Origin: Bacillus sp. SORGH_AS_0510
GTDB taxonomy: Bacteria; Bacillota; Bacilli; Bacillales; Cytobacillaceae
NCBI RefSeq assembly: GCF_030818775.1
Contig: NZ_JAUTAU010000001.1
Coordinates: 4,662,001 to 4,726,000 of the forward strand
Length of the DNA stretch: 64,000 nucleotides
Direction of reading: 5' to 3'
Position 1 is the stretch's first letter. Each line of letters starts with the position of its first letter. Position numbers and translations under genes: made by a program. Of the stretch, positions 1 to 9,105 are shown piece after piece. Under the pieces are notes generated by a model. The model worked only from the letters and a program-made list of their open reading frames with translations. It searched no databases and was not told where the DNA came from.

Positions 1-125
1 CTTGCTTTCTTTTGATTAAAAAGTAGACGTAGAAACCTTCTACTTCGACTTTCTCGCCTTCTTTTGATAAAAAGTAGGCGTAGGAGCTCTACTTCGACTT
101 TCTTGCCTTCTTTGTTTGGCTTACA
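1..125. repeat. Two-unit direct repeat of about 50 bp
   Basis: Two imperfect copies of a unit containing TTTTGATAAAAAGTAGGCGT and CTACTTCGACTTTCT lie head to tail, followed by the start of a third (TGCCTTCTTTG). Each unit also has a small inverted repeat (GTAG...CTAC). No coding potential is visible on either strand. It lies 3' of the alpha-galactosidase gene and may continue to the left of the window. Confidence 0.6.
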
Positions 126-266
126 TGAAAATTGTTCTTCATCCAGACTATGAAGGACAAAGTTCGGGTGCATAACATGAAAAATGTCCTTCATCCGGTG
201 TATGAAGGACAAAATCGGTTGGATAACAAGAAAAATGTCCTTCATCTGTGGGATGAAGGACAAATC
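126..266. repeat. Triplicated hairpin repeat, period about 51 bp
   Basis: Three tandem copies of a palindrome, TGTCCTTCAT...ATGAAGGACA, have their arms at 133-142/150-159, 185-194/202-211 and 236-245/253-262. The arms are conserved while loops and linkers vary. The last copy abuts the stop codon of the alpha-galactosidase gene, so on the minus strand the stems could terminate or stabilise the operon transcript. The function is inferred. Confidence 0.7.
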
Positions 267-2507
267 TTACTTTAATTGTTCCTCGGTTTTTATTAAATAA
301 AATACATGTGATTGAAAGTCGCCTCCGCGTTCTGCACTTCGGCCATTGACTCCATTAAACTCAGTCGGCAGCGGAAGCCCTACGTGCATAAGCTCATCGC
401 CATAATACGTTTGATGACTACCGGCAAGCTTATAGGTTGTTGATTCATCTAATCCACTAAGTCGCAATGTTTGCTTTTTCTGAGAATTTGGTGTCGCCAG
501 CACCTTGTACCAGCCAATCAATGCTTCTGTCTGATCCTTGCTTACGACCATCCAAGCTGTTTCATTTCCAGTAAAAGGACTAAGCAGGCGATAAAACTGG
601 CCATCGCGGATAAGACCTCTCTGTTTTTTATAAAAAGCCACCTGCTCTTTAATGGTGGAACACTCCTCTTCTGATAGCTTTAACGGATTTAGTTCATAGC
701 CAAATGTGCCAAAGTAAGCCGTATTGGCCCTCATTTGCAGAGGAGTCGTCCTTAACGTTTGATGATTCGGAACCGCCGAAACATGAGATCCCATGCTATA
801 TAGCGGATATGCTAAGGACGTTCCATACTGTATTTTCAACCGTTCAACGGCATCCGTATCATCACTTGTCCAAGCTTGAGGTGCGTAATACATCATACCC
901 GGATCGAATCGTCCACCCCCACCGGCACAGGATTCAAATAATACATGAGGAAACTCGCTCGTTAACCGCTCATACAATTGATAGACTCCTAGTATATACC
1001 GGTGAAAAAACTCTCCCTGCTGTTGAGAGGCTAAGTTGCGAGAGAATGCTTCTGTAATATTCCGATTCATATCCCATTTTATATAGGAAAGCTTCGTTCG
1101 TTTGATGATATCGGACATTTTTTCATAAAGATAATCGACAATTTCCGATCTTGAAAAATCTAGGACAAGCTGATTCCTGCCAAGGGTTTGCTGATGGTTA
1201 TTACCAACAGCCCAATCCGGGTGCATTCTATACAATTCACTATTAGGACTAATCATTTCAGGTTCAAACCAAAGACCAAATTTCATGCCAGAATCAGCAA
1301 TTTTCTTAGCCAAGCTTTCTAACCCTTCAGGAAGCTTATTTAAGTCGACAAACCAATCACCTAGAGAGGATGTATCATCATTTCTTTTTCCAAACCAGCC
1401 ATCATCCAGCACAAACAGTTCGATTCCTAATTCACTGGCGGATTTTGCGATGTTTACCAACTTTTCCTCATTGAAATCAAAGTAGGTGGCTTCCCAGTTA
1501 TTAATCAATATTGGACGTTCTTGCTTTCGCCATTGAGCGGGGATTAAATTTTCACGATAAAGAGCATGGAATGCCTGACTCATCCCATTTAGCCCTTGAT
1601 CTGAATACACCATCACTACTTCAGGTGTTTGAAATGACTCCTGCGGCTTTAATGACCACTTGAAGCCAAATGGATGAATCCCAACTGTCAGCCTAGTTGT
1701 ATCATAATGATCCACTTCTACTTGCATAAGAAAATTACTACTATAGATAAAATTAAATCCGTATACCTCGCCTGCATGCTCCGTCGCTGCTGGCCTTTTT
1801 AATGCTAAAAACGGATTATGATGGTGGGAGCTTGCCCCGCGCAGACTCGAAATAGACTGAATTCCTGTTTCTAGTTTTCTTTCCTTAACATGCCGTTCTC
1901 TTGACCATGCCCCGGCTAAGTGAACAAACTGAAAATCCTTATCTGGCAGGTCGAGAGAAGCACTCATTAATCTTTCAATAGCTAACTTCTCTTGACCATT
2001 ATTTTTCAGGAGAACACTTCTTGTAATAACCGGTTTATCTGAGAAAACAGTATAATTTAAGATTAACTCAGCTTGTAAAAACTCATCCTTTAAGATGATT
2101 TGGATGGTGCTGGCTTCGCTATTGTCATCTGTATAAGTTGCCGGCAGACTCTCAAGACGAGGCTTTCCTTCCAGCAAACGAAAAGATTCATATTTAAAGT
2201 CGGGAACATGGTTTTCATTTTGTTTTTTTAAACTGATGGCAGGTTCCCGGAAATCTGAATTTCCGTAGGCAGGGAATTCTTGAAGCAGTGTTTCCAGACA
2301 AAAAGCTGGATCGTCTGCATAAACATGACAACTTGCCGGAGTAGGAACATCGTATGTTTGCAAATGAGAAAAATCAGAACGATGACGAAGGGCCTTTCCA
2401 TAATAAAGATGACCTAGATGCCCGTTCTTCATCACGTGGAAAATGTAGCTTACCTGCCCATTTGTTAAATGAAATTGCTGCATTTCTAAATTCACATGTA
2501 TTTGCAT
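267..2507 (-). CDS. Alpha-galactosidase, glycoside hydrolase family 36
   Basis: A 746-aa retaining alpha-galactosidase that removes alpha-1,6-linked galactose from melibiose/raffinose-type sugars. No signal peptide is seen, so it should be cytoplasmic. An N-terminal beta-sandwich (about residues 1-330) precedes a TIM barrel with LFVLDDGWFG near 365, the nucleophile in YIKWDMNR (Asp479), ESCAGGGGRFDPG near 525 and the acid/base in WTSDD (Asp549). The length is normal for the family. The ATG has AAGGTGAT just upstream. It is the last gene of the minus-strand galactoside cluster, 42 bp after lacZ. The substrate is inferred from family and context. Confidence 0.95.
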   Translation of the reverse strand: MQIHVNLEMQQFHLTNGQVSYIFHVMKNGHLGHLYYGKALRHRSDFSHLQTYDVPTPASCHVYADDPAFCLETLLQEFPAYGNSDFREPAISLKKQNENHVPDFKYESFRLLEGKPRLESLPATYTDDNSEASTIQIILKDEFLQAELILNYTVFSDKPVITRSVLLKNNGQEKLAIERLMSASLDLPDKDFQFVHLAGAWSRERHVKERKLETGIQSISSLRGASSHHHNPFLALKRPAATEHAGEVYGFNFIYSSNFLMQVEVDHYDTTRLTVGIHPFGFKWSLKPQESFQTPEVVMVYSDQGLNGMSQAFHALYRENLIPAQWRKQERPILINNWEATYFDFNEEKLVNIAKSASELGIELFVLDDGWFGKRNDDTSSLGDWFVDLNKLPEGLESLAKKIADSGMKFGLWFEPEMISPNSELYRMHPDWAVGNNHQQTLGRNQLVLDFSRSEIVDYLYEKMSDIIKRTKLSYIKWDMNRNITEAFSRNLASQQQGEFFHRYILGVYQLYERLTSEFPHVLFESCAGGGGRFDPGMMYYAPQAWTSDDTDAVERLKIQYGTSLAYPLYSMGSHVSAVPNHQTLRTTPLQMRANTAYFGTFGYELNPLKLSEEECSTIKEQVAFYKKQRGLIRDGQFYRLLSPFTGNETAWMVVSKDQTEALIGWYKVLATPNSQKKQTLRLSGLDESTTYKLAGSHQTYYGDELMHVGLPLPTEFNGVNGRSAERGGDFQSHVFYLIKTEEQLK

Positions 2508-2549
2508 AAAACATCACCTTTTTCTAAAATGGATGTCGTTTTGAACTAC

Positions 2550-5500
2550 TTAAATCCGCTGAATCATAAATTCAAATTCCATATCCTGGTCTGCATGAAT
2601 GAGGTGTTCATCGTGAACAGGCGCACCCCAGCTGTCATCTCCGCCAACGCCCATCTGCTTGCATGCAACCGTTACGACCGTATAGTGGACATTCGGCAGC
2701 TCGTAATGATGGCCTGCATTTTCAAGCTCGAATGCCGTATATGGTGAAAAATTGCATTCAAGTGGATCTGAAAGAGAAGAAATCCTAATCCCTATACCAT
2801 CACGGTTCGTAAGACTGACTCTCCGGACTCCGGTACGATTGCCTGACTCTTGCGGCATGACGTATCCAGATATATTATCGGAAACTTGGTTTTTAAAAAG
2901 ACCCAGTCTCGCGCCTTTACAGCGATCGGAATAATTTTCTTCCGGCCCCATCGCATACCATTCCAATTGGTCATAATCAGCTGGAACCTTGAAGGACACG
3001 GCAAAAATCGGCATCTGCGGAAGATTCTCGGCTCCATGATAAACCGATTTAACACGAACGCTTCCATCAGATAAGACAGTGTAACTGGCCTTCACTTCCA
3101 CATCCGCGCTAATGGCTATTTGATAGGTAAAAGTGACGCAAACTTGTTCATCACCTTCCGCAACCTCAACTCCTACACATTTCCGCGCCAGGCTAGCTGC
3201 ATACCATACCCCCGAATGATAGCTTTGAGAAAAGCCGCGATCATTATCCGTTGTCGCTCTCCAGAACAATGGTGCAGGAGGAAGGGCAATCATCTCTTTA
3301 CCAGCATAATTCAGCGATATTAAGCTTCCGACTTGTTTTGAGAACATAATAGAAAAATCCCGGCCATGGACACCAATATTGACATCCCCTTCAGCTACTC
3401 TTAAAGTTTCAGGAATTAATGCGGGCTTTTCTGTTCCTTTTACTTGAAACACGTACTGTCCAAAGGCAATTTCATATCCTGCCTCTGCCCAAAGTGTGGT
3501 CTCCTTCAATTTTAGGAGGGTATGAATACAATACTCACCCGAATCTCTAACACTATCAGCAGGCAACACAAATTCGGCTCTTCCCTCACTCAAAGGCGCA
3601 ACTGCCATATTAATGATGCCATGAGCCATTTCCTTGCCCTCGCGGAACAGAATGTATTCCAAATCATAACCGGAGGTATCGGTGAAAAGACTGTCGTTTA
3701 TTACCGTCACGCCCGATTGATCTGGCACCAGCTTAAAGTTTTGATACAGGTATTTGACTTCTTGCATTTTTGGCGATAACTCTCGATTCGCATACACGAT
3801 CCCATTCGTACAAAATCCGTAATCCGTCGGACGGTCACCAAAGTCGCCGCCGTATGCTAAAAATTCTTTTCCATATCGGTCCTTCTTGATGATCGATTGA
3901 TCGATATAATCCCAGATAAATCCGCCTTGATACATCGGATATTTCCGCTCTAAATCCGTGTATTTATACATGCCGCCTAGTGAATTGCCCATTGCATGCA
4001 TATACTCGCAGCTGATGTATGGCTTCTCTGGATTCTCTCTTAAATATGTTTCAATATCGGCAGGCTTTGCATACATCCTGCTTTCCATATCACTTGTTTC
4101 GTTATAGTCACGATTATGGAATACGCCTTCGTAATGAACAAGCCGGCTAGGGTCGACGCTTTTAAAATATTTAGATACGTTCAGTATCACTTCCCCGGCG
4201 TATGATTCGTTCCCACATGACCAAATCAAGATCGACGGATGGTTCTTATCCCTCTCATACATCGAAATCGCTCTGTCCATGACAATATCTTGCCATTCCG
4301 GCTTATTGCCGGGAATGTTCCAGGATGGCTCAACTGCTCCCATCTTCTGCCAGGATCCATGTGTTTCCAGGTTCATTTCATCGATCACATATATACCGTA
4401 TTCATCACATAATTCGTACCAGTAGCTCTGGTTGGGATAATGCGAAGTACGGACAGCATTGATATTGTTCTGTTTCAAGGTTTTAATATCCCAAAGCATG
4501 TCTTCTTTCGTAATCGCGCGGCCTCTGCGGCAATTGAATTCATGACGGTTTACTCCTTTAAAAACAATCCGTTCACCGTTAATCCGCATAATTTTATCGA
4601 CCAGTTCAAATCGTCTGAAACCGACCTTCTGTGGAATAACCTCTACTAGATTTCCAGACTCGTTAAAGACTTGAATATATAGTTTGTATAAATAAGGAGT
4701 TTCTGCACTCCATAGCTTAGGCCCCTCCACAGGCAACGAAAAAGTCCAATTTCCTTCACTGAGGAAGCCGTCAGTTGCTGCGGTCAAGCTGCCATGTTCA
4801 TCGTACAACTCGGCTGTAATTTTTGACGGCGCTTGATCCGCAAGAAGTTTAAGATCCGCTTGAAGGGTCCCCTTTTTATAAGACGAATCCAATTCTGTTC
4901 GAACATGAACATCAAACACATGGACCTCTGGCACTGAATAAAGATATACATCCCGAAATATTCCTGAGAAACGCCAGAAATCCTGATCCTCAAGCCAGCT
5001 GCCAGTGCTGCGCTGGTAAACCTCAACGGCCAGCTTATTTTCTCCTTCAACGAGATAAGGAGTTAACTCAAACTCAGACGGTGTAAACGAATCTTCACTA
5101 TAGCCAACAAATGTACCGTTCAGCCACACGTAAAAAGCAGATTCCACCCCTTGGAATGAAATATACAAAGGCCTGTTCTCCATATGGGCTGGAACTGTAA
5201 ACATCTTCACATAGCTGCCGACAGGATTATGATCGGTTGGAATTGCCGGCGGTCGAATATCATTATGTCCGTCCCAAGGGTACATCGTATTGACATATTG
5301 CGGTTTTCCGTATCCTTGCAGTTGTATATGTCCAGGGACCGTAATATCTCCCCAGCCCGAGCAATTGTATTCTGACCCGTAAAACTCTTTCGGACGATGA
5401 TCCGGATTCACACTATAATGAAATTTCCAGTTTCCATTCAATTCGTACCGCATTTTCATTGGAGGAGCATTTCTTGCTTCCTCCATCGTCTCGTAATATG

Positions 5501-5582
5501 GGTGGTCTGAATGGGCAGGAAGCCTGTTTACGGCGAATACATTCAAATCAGTAAGCCAATCTATCGTTGGAATAAACGTCAT
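2550..5582 (-). CDS. lacZ: Beta-galactosidase, GH2 (LacZ type)
   Basis: A 1010-aa GH2 enzyme that hydrolyses lactose-type beta-galactosides in the cytoplasm. Domain order is the sugar-binding jelly roll (about 50-215), immunoglobulin-like domain, TIM barrel (about 330-620) and the C-terminal small-chain domain. The acid/base is Glu459 in IWSCGNES and the nucleophile is Glu526 in YISCEYMHAMGN; RTSHYPN near 379 is the usual substrate-site motif. AGGAAGTG precedes the ATG. Placement between the ABC sugar permeases and alpha-galactosidase indicates a combined galacto-oligosaccharide utilisation operon. Confidence 0.97.
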   Translation of the reverse strand: MTFIPTIDWLTDLNVFAVNRLPAHSDHPYYETMEEARNAPPMKMRYELNGNWKFHYSVNPDHRPKEFYGSEYNCSGWGDITVPGHIQLQGYGKPQYVNTMYPWDGHNDIRPPAIPTDHNPVGSYVKMFTVPAHMENRPLYISFQGVESAFYVWLNGTFVGYSEDSFTPSEFELTPYLVEGENKLAVEVYQRSTGSWLEDQDFWRFSGIFRDVYLYSVPEVHVFDVHVRTELDSSYKKGTLQADLKLLADQAPSKITAELYDEHGSLTAATDGFLSEGNWTFSLPVEGPKLWSAETPYLYKLYIQVFNESGNLVEVIPQKVGFRRFELVDKIMRINGERIVFKGVNRHEFNCRRGRAITKEDMLWDIKTLKQNNINAVRTSHYPNQSYWYELCDEYGIYVIDEMNLETHGSWQKMGAVEPSWNIPGNKPEWQDIVMDRAISMYERDKNHPSILIWSCGNESYAGEVILNVSKYFKSVDPSRLVHYEGVFHNRDYNETSDMESRMYAKPADIETYLRENPEKPYISCEYMHAMGNSLGGMYKYTDLERKYPMYQGGFIWDYIDQSIIKKDRYGKEFLAYGGDFGDRPTDYGFCTNGIVYANRELSPKMQEVKYLYQNFKLVPDQSGVTVINDSLFTDTSGYDLEYILFREGKEMAHGIINMAVAPLSEGRAEFVLPADSVRDSGEYCIHTLLKLKETTLWAEAGYEIAFGQYVFQVKGTEKPALIPETLRVAEGDVNIGVHGRDFSIMFSKQVGSLISLNYAGKEMIALPPAPLFWRATTDNDRGFSQSYHSGVWYAASLARKCVGVEVAEGDEQVCVTFTYQIAISADVEVKASYTVLSDGSVRVKSVYHGAENLPQMPIFAVSFKVPADYDQLEWYAMGPEENYSDRCKGARLGLFKNQVSDNISGYVMPQESGNRTGVRRVSLTNRDGIGIRISSLSDPLECNFSPYTAFELENAGHHYELPNVHYTVVTVACKQMGVGGDDSWGAPVHDEHLIHADQDMEFEFMIQRI

Positions 5583-5615
5583 TATCTATTACACTTCCTA
5601 TCTACTTTTTTATCA

Positions 5616-6435
5616 CTATTTCACAGACCCCATCATTCCTGCAACAAAATGTTTTTGCATAATGAAGAAAATGAGTGCCGCAGGCAGGGTTGCAATCACA
5701 ATGGCTGTCATAATCACGCCAAAGTCAGGAGAGTAGCTTGAGCCAAGGTTAGAAATCAGCAGGGGAATCGTCTGATTTTCAGGTGATTGCAAAATAACAA
5801 GTGGCCATAGATAGCTGTTCCAGCTGGCCATGAACGTAATAATTGCTGCAGCAGCATAGGTTGTTTTCATCGTTGGAACATAAATTCTAAAAAAGACACC
5901 CAATTCGCTTAATCCATCAATTCTCCCTGCTTCCAATATTTCCTTCGGGAACATTTTCGTGCTTTGTCGAAAGAAAAAGATAAGAAATGCAGTAGTAACC
6001 GTCGGTAAAATAACAGCTGCCAGCGTATCAATGCCAATCATCGGAAACGATTGTGATATCGTTCCAAACATCCGGAACAATGGAACCATTAACGCTGCAA
6101 AAGGAATCATCATGGATAGAAGCAAAAAATTGAATAAAAAGTCTTTTGTCCGGCTTTTAAAAATTTCAAATCCATACCCAGCCAATGAGGCGATTAGCAT
6201 AGCAAGAACCGTAGTGATAATCGAAACTTTGGTTGAGTTGATTAATGCCGGTACAAGGTCGACCGTATCCAACAAGTTGTGAAGATTCTCCATAAAATGG
6301 CTACCTGGCAGCAATCTTCCCCTTCGTTACATCCACTGACTTATTAGTGGAACTGATGATCATCCATAAAAATGGGAATATTGAGACAATGGAAGCGATA
6401 ATAAGCACAGTATAGCTGAATATCCGTTTACTCAT
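5616..6435 (-). pseudogene. Sugar ABC permease (MalG/AraQ type), frameshifted near residue 39
   Basis: The inner-membrane permease partner of the preceding gene. The ATG at 6435 overlaps the stop of the upstream permease (ATGAGTAA, 8 bp) and opens with a normal first membrane segment (FSYTVLIIASIVSIFPFLW), but that frame stops at TAG 6301-6303 after 44 codons. From about 6317 the rest of the protein continues in another frame with LLPGSHFMENLHNLL, five more membrane segments and the EAA loop EAGRIDGLSELGVFF. Removing one base from the run at 6317-6322 restores an uninterrupted protein of about 272 aa, the usual length. A TTG at 6314 could start only a version lacking the first helix. It is either a genuine inactivating mutation or a base-calling error. 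Confidence 0.85.
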
Positions 6436-7357
6436 TTTTATCACCCGCCACTTTAAACTGTATAATTGAGAAGATGACAATCATAATGACAATGGCGTAT
6501 GAAACAGTAGCTGCATAGCCAAAATCAGGGGTATATTTAAACGATAAGTTATAGATGTATTGAGAGATCGTCATCGTCGCATTTCCCGGCCCACCTTGAG
6601 TAATATTCATGACTTCATCAAACAATTGAAGCGTACCAATAGTTGAAGTAATCGAAGTAAACAAGATAATGGGCTTGAGCATCGGAATTGTAATTTTGAA
6701 AAATTGTTGAATGGATGAGGCTCCGTCGATTTTCGCCGCTTCATAAATAGATTCATCGACGTTTTGCAGAGCAGATAAATAAAAGATCATGTTATAGCCA
6801 GTCCATCTCCATGTAATCGCTACAATGATGGCAATTTTAGCCCAGAAAGGATCTGTCAGCCACTCGATTGGTGCAGAAATGAGTGAAAGCTTCATTAACA
6901 TAATGTTAATCATGCCGTCATGTCCAAATAGATATTTAAAGATAACCGAATACGCAACAAGCGAAGTTACGCAGGGAAGGAAAATAGCTGTGCGGAATAG
7001 CCCCTTATATTTCAGTGTTTTATTATTCAATAAAACAGAAAGGAATAACGCTAGAATAATCATGATCGGCACTTGAATGATTAGATAAATGACCGTATTT
7101 TTCACTGTCGTTAAAAATGTTGGATCCTTCAATAAGCGTGCATAATTATCAAAACCTGTAAAAGTCAGGTTTGCCCCAGTACCAGATTGAAAGGATAATA
7201 TGAGTGCTTGAAGCATTGGATAGAAGTAAAATAAGCAAATCATGACAGATGCAATGATCACAAAGGACCAGCCGATTACAGCATTTTTCGCTCGATTTTT
7301 TCTGCCTGACTTCACTGTTTTTATAGCCTGGTTTTGATTTACTTTAGCTGTTATCAC
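6428..7357 (-). CDS. Sugar ABC transporter permease (MalF/UgpA type)
   Basis: A 309-aa inner-membrane permease with six hydrophobic segments and the cytoplasmic EAA loop EAAKIDGASSIQQFF near residue 200, which contacts the ATPase. The start is GTG 7357, with AAGGGG about 9 bases upstream. The 3' end overlaps the start of the next permease by 8 bp. No ATPase gene occurs in the window, so a shared MsmX-type ATPase encoded elsewhere is likely, as is known for CUT1 importers in Bacillus. It should import the galactosides hydrolysed by lacZ and the GH36 enzyme. Confidence 0.93.
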   Translation of the reverse strand: MITAKVNQNQAIKTVKSGRKNRAKNAVIGWSFVIIASVMICLFYFYPMLQALILSFQSGTGANLTFTGFDNYARLLKDPTFLTTVKNTVIYLIIQVPIMIILALFLSVLLNNKTLKYKGLFRTAIFLPCVTSLVAYSVIFKYLFGHDGMINIMLMKLSLISAPIEWLTDPFWAKIAIIVAITWRWTGYNMIFYLSALQNVDESIYEAAKIDGASSIQQFFKITIPMLKPIILFTSITSTIGTLQLFDEVMNITQGGPGNATMTISQYIYNLSFKYTPDFGYAATVSYAIVIMIVIFSIIQFKVAGDKNE

Positions 7358-7385
7358 TTAGGTCAACCCCTTACCTTGATAATTA

Positions 7386-7508
7386 GAAAAGCGGAAGCGC
7401 CTTGTTCAGCCCCGACAGGCAAATGTTCTTCGGTAAGAAAAGTCCGCCTTTTGACTTTTATTGCCGAAGGTTATTTGACCCGAGGGGCTAGGCGCTGGAG
7501 CTAGACAA
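7386..7508 (+). repeat. Nested hairpin element A, copy 1
   Basis: The outer arms AGCGCC/GGCGCT and AGCCCC/GGGGCT enclose an inner stem, CTTCGGTAAGAAAAGTC against GACTTTTATTGCCGAAG. The same roughly 140-bp family recurs at 33703, 59214 and 61763, always in this orientation. It lies in the intergenic gap between the binding-protein gene and the permease genes, so it is present in their minus-strand transcript. Confidence 0.85.
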
Positions 7509-7613
7509 TAAAAGAAACAGCCTTAGAACGAATCGCCTGATAAAACAGTTAGCTCCGTTCCGATGAACCGTACAGGAGAAGCCGGCGAATTTTCCAAGGC
7601 TTATTTCTTTATT
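7507..7613 (-). promoter_or_regulatory. Long imperfect hairpin between binding-protein and permease genes
   Basis: AATAAAAGAAACAGCCTTAG (7507-7526) pairs imperfectly with CCAAGGCTTATTTCTTTATT near 7594-7613, with a further inner stem CTCCGTTC/GAACCG..GGAG. Such intercistronic structures commonly stabilise binding-protein mRNA or attenuate transcription into the permease genes. That role is inferred here. Confidence 0.5.
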
Positions 7614-7630
7614 ATTTTTCAATGCTAGAC

Positions 7631-8920
7631 TTATTTAATTTGTTCTTCAGCTTGTTTTTGTGCGTCTTCTAACACCTTATCAAGGTCTTTCCCCTTCAGG
7701 TAATCCTGCATTCCTACAGCCAAAATATCCTCAATTGCATATGTGTGTAAACCATAGTTTACTTGTGGAATTTGTTCTGTCCAGTTAGCAAAATCAGTGA
7801 TGACTTTTTGTCCTCCGAAGAACTCATCTGCTGCCTTATAGACTTCACCTTCAGCAGCTGGCTTGTAAGTACCAATAGCACCAATTTCTTTATTCAAAGT
7901 CTGGTAAAAATCAACATTGGAGCCAAAGGTTTTCGCAAGGAAATCAACCGCTTTTTCTTTACCTGGAACGTTAAGTACGTACCAAGAGCTTCCTCCTAAG
8001 TTTGAAGCGTTAACTGAATTTGGAATATCAGTTTGTTTTGGCATTGGTACAACTGCCCACTTACCAGCTTGAGAAGCTTCAGACTTTATGGAAGGCGTGA
8101 TCCAGTTCCCTGTTGGAACAGTGGCAACATCTCCGCTGTTAAAACCTGCTACAAATTGACTCCAGTCAGACACAGGTTTCACTAAATCAGCATCTAAGAT
8201 CTCTTTATATGTTTTGAATGCTTCTTTTAATGATGCATTACCTGCAATATCAGGTGTCACTCCATCATTCTTTAAATACCATGATCCGCTTGTCTGAATC
8301 ATCATGCGAATCAATCCAAGGTCTTTTGGATCCTGTGTGAGCATCGCTTTGCCTGTCGCTTTTTTTACTTTCTTCCCAACTTCAATATATTTCTTCCAAT
8401 CGATATTTTTTAAGTCATCCACTTTATAGCCGGCTTTTTCTAAATAATCCGTTCTAACATATAATCCCGTTACGCCTGTGTCGAATGGAAGTCCGTAGTT
8501 CTTCCCATCCAAACTGGTTGGTGCCATTTTATACTGAGCAAAATCTTCTGATTTAAAAGAACCAGTTAGCTCCTGGAACATATCCGGATACGCCTTCAAA
8601 AAGCTTTGTGCTCGATAGTCTTCGATTAAAACAATATTCGGCAAGCCTTTAGTCGTACCAGAACTTAAGCTAGTGTTTAGCTTTTGTACAATGTCAGCCT
8701 GAGCATTTTCAACCACTTTAATCTTAAGATCAGGGTTTTCAGATTTATAGGCTTCTTTTGCTAGATTCATTGCTTTAATGTTAAAATTCGGGTCCCAAGC
8801 CCATACGGTAATTTCTTTTGTATCTTTTGACTCGCCTGAAACTTGTTTATCCTTTGATCCGGAAGAACAAGCAGTTAAAAGCAAAATACTTACTAAAAAT
8901 AGTGCTAATACTTTTTTCAT
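7631..8920 (-). CDS. Extracellular sugar-binding lipoprotein (ABC family 1)
   Basis: A 429-aa solute-binding protein with a lipoprotein signal (MKKVLALFLVSILLLTACSS, lipobox LTAC), tethered outside the membrane to deliver sugar to the two permeases that follow. The mature part has the family-1 pattern TVWAWDPNF near residue 40 and GLPFDTGVTGLYVRTDYLEK near 140. The ATG at 8920 is preferred over the in-frame TTG at 8923 because GGGGGG lies about 8 bases upstream of it. It probably binds galacto-oligosaccharides (from context). A cre site lies about 34 bp upstream. Confidence 0.94.
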   Translation of the reverse strand: MKKVLALFLVSILLLTACSSGSKDKQVSGESKDTKEITVWAWDPNFNIKAMNLAKEAYKSENPDLKIKVVENAQADIVQKLNTSLSSGTTKGLPNIVLIEDYRAQSFLKAYPDMFQELTGSFKSEDFAQYKMAPTSLDGKNYGLPFDTGVTGLYVRTDYLEKAGYKVDDLKNIDWKKYIEVGKKVKKATGKAMLTQDPKDLGLIRMMIQTSGSWYLKNDGVTPDIAGNASLKEAFKTYKEILDADLVKPVSDWSQFVAGFNSGDVATVPTGNWITPSIKSEASQAGKWAVVPMPKQTDIPNSVNASNLGGSSWYVLNVPGKEKAVDFLAKTFGSNVDFYQTLNKEIGAIGTYKPAAEGEVYKAADEFFGGQKVITDFANWTEQIPQVNYGLHTYAIEDILAVGMQDYLKGKDLDKVLEDAQKQAEEQIK

Positions 8921-8953
8921 CAATATTTCCCCCCAAGCGTATCTAATGTATTT

Positions 8954-8968
8954 TTGTAAGCGTTATCT
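8954..8968 (-). promoter_or_regulatory. cre site (CcpA operator)
   Basis: TTGTAAGCGTTATCT matches the cre consensus WTGNAANCGNWNNCW at every defined position. It lies just upstream of the sugar-binding lipoprotein gene, as expected for glucose repression of the transporter and hydrolase genes. Confidence 0.8.
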
Positions 8969-9050
8969 ACCTTACAAGTACTATGGTAGCACCTGCTGGG
9001 GCCTTTTCGTTAGGACGATATTTTTAAGAGTTGGTAATATTTTTACGTAT

Positions 9051-9065
9051 TGAACACGCTTTCAT
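9051..9065 (-). promoter_or_regulatory. Second cre-like site
   Basis: On the minus strand ATGAAAGCGTGTTCA matches the cre consensus with one mismatch (G at position 11). It lies between the kinase gene and the binding-protein gene, about 85 bp upstream of the better site. Confidence 0.5.
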
Positions 9066-9105
9066 TTTCTTGAATTTGCACTATTTTTAGATTTTATGAT
9101 TTTTT

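Noticed and set aside
6301..6322. Programmed ribosomal frameshift in the ABC permease
   Set aside because: No slippery heptamer or stimulatory pseudoknot is evident, and the family is not known to use frameshifting; mutation or read error is simpler.
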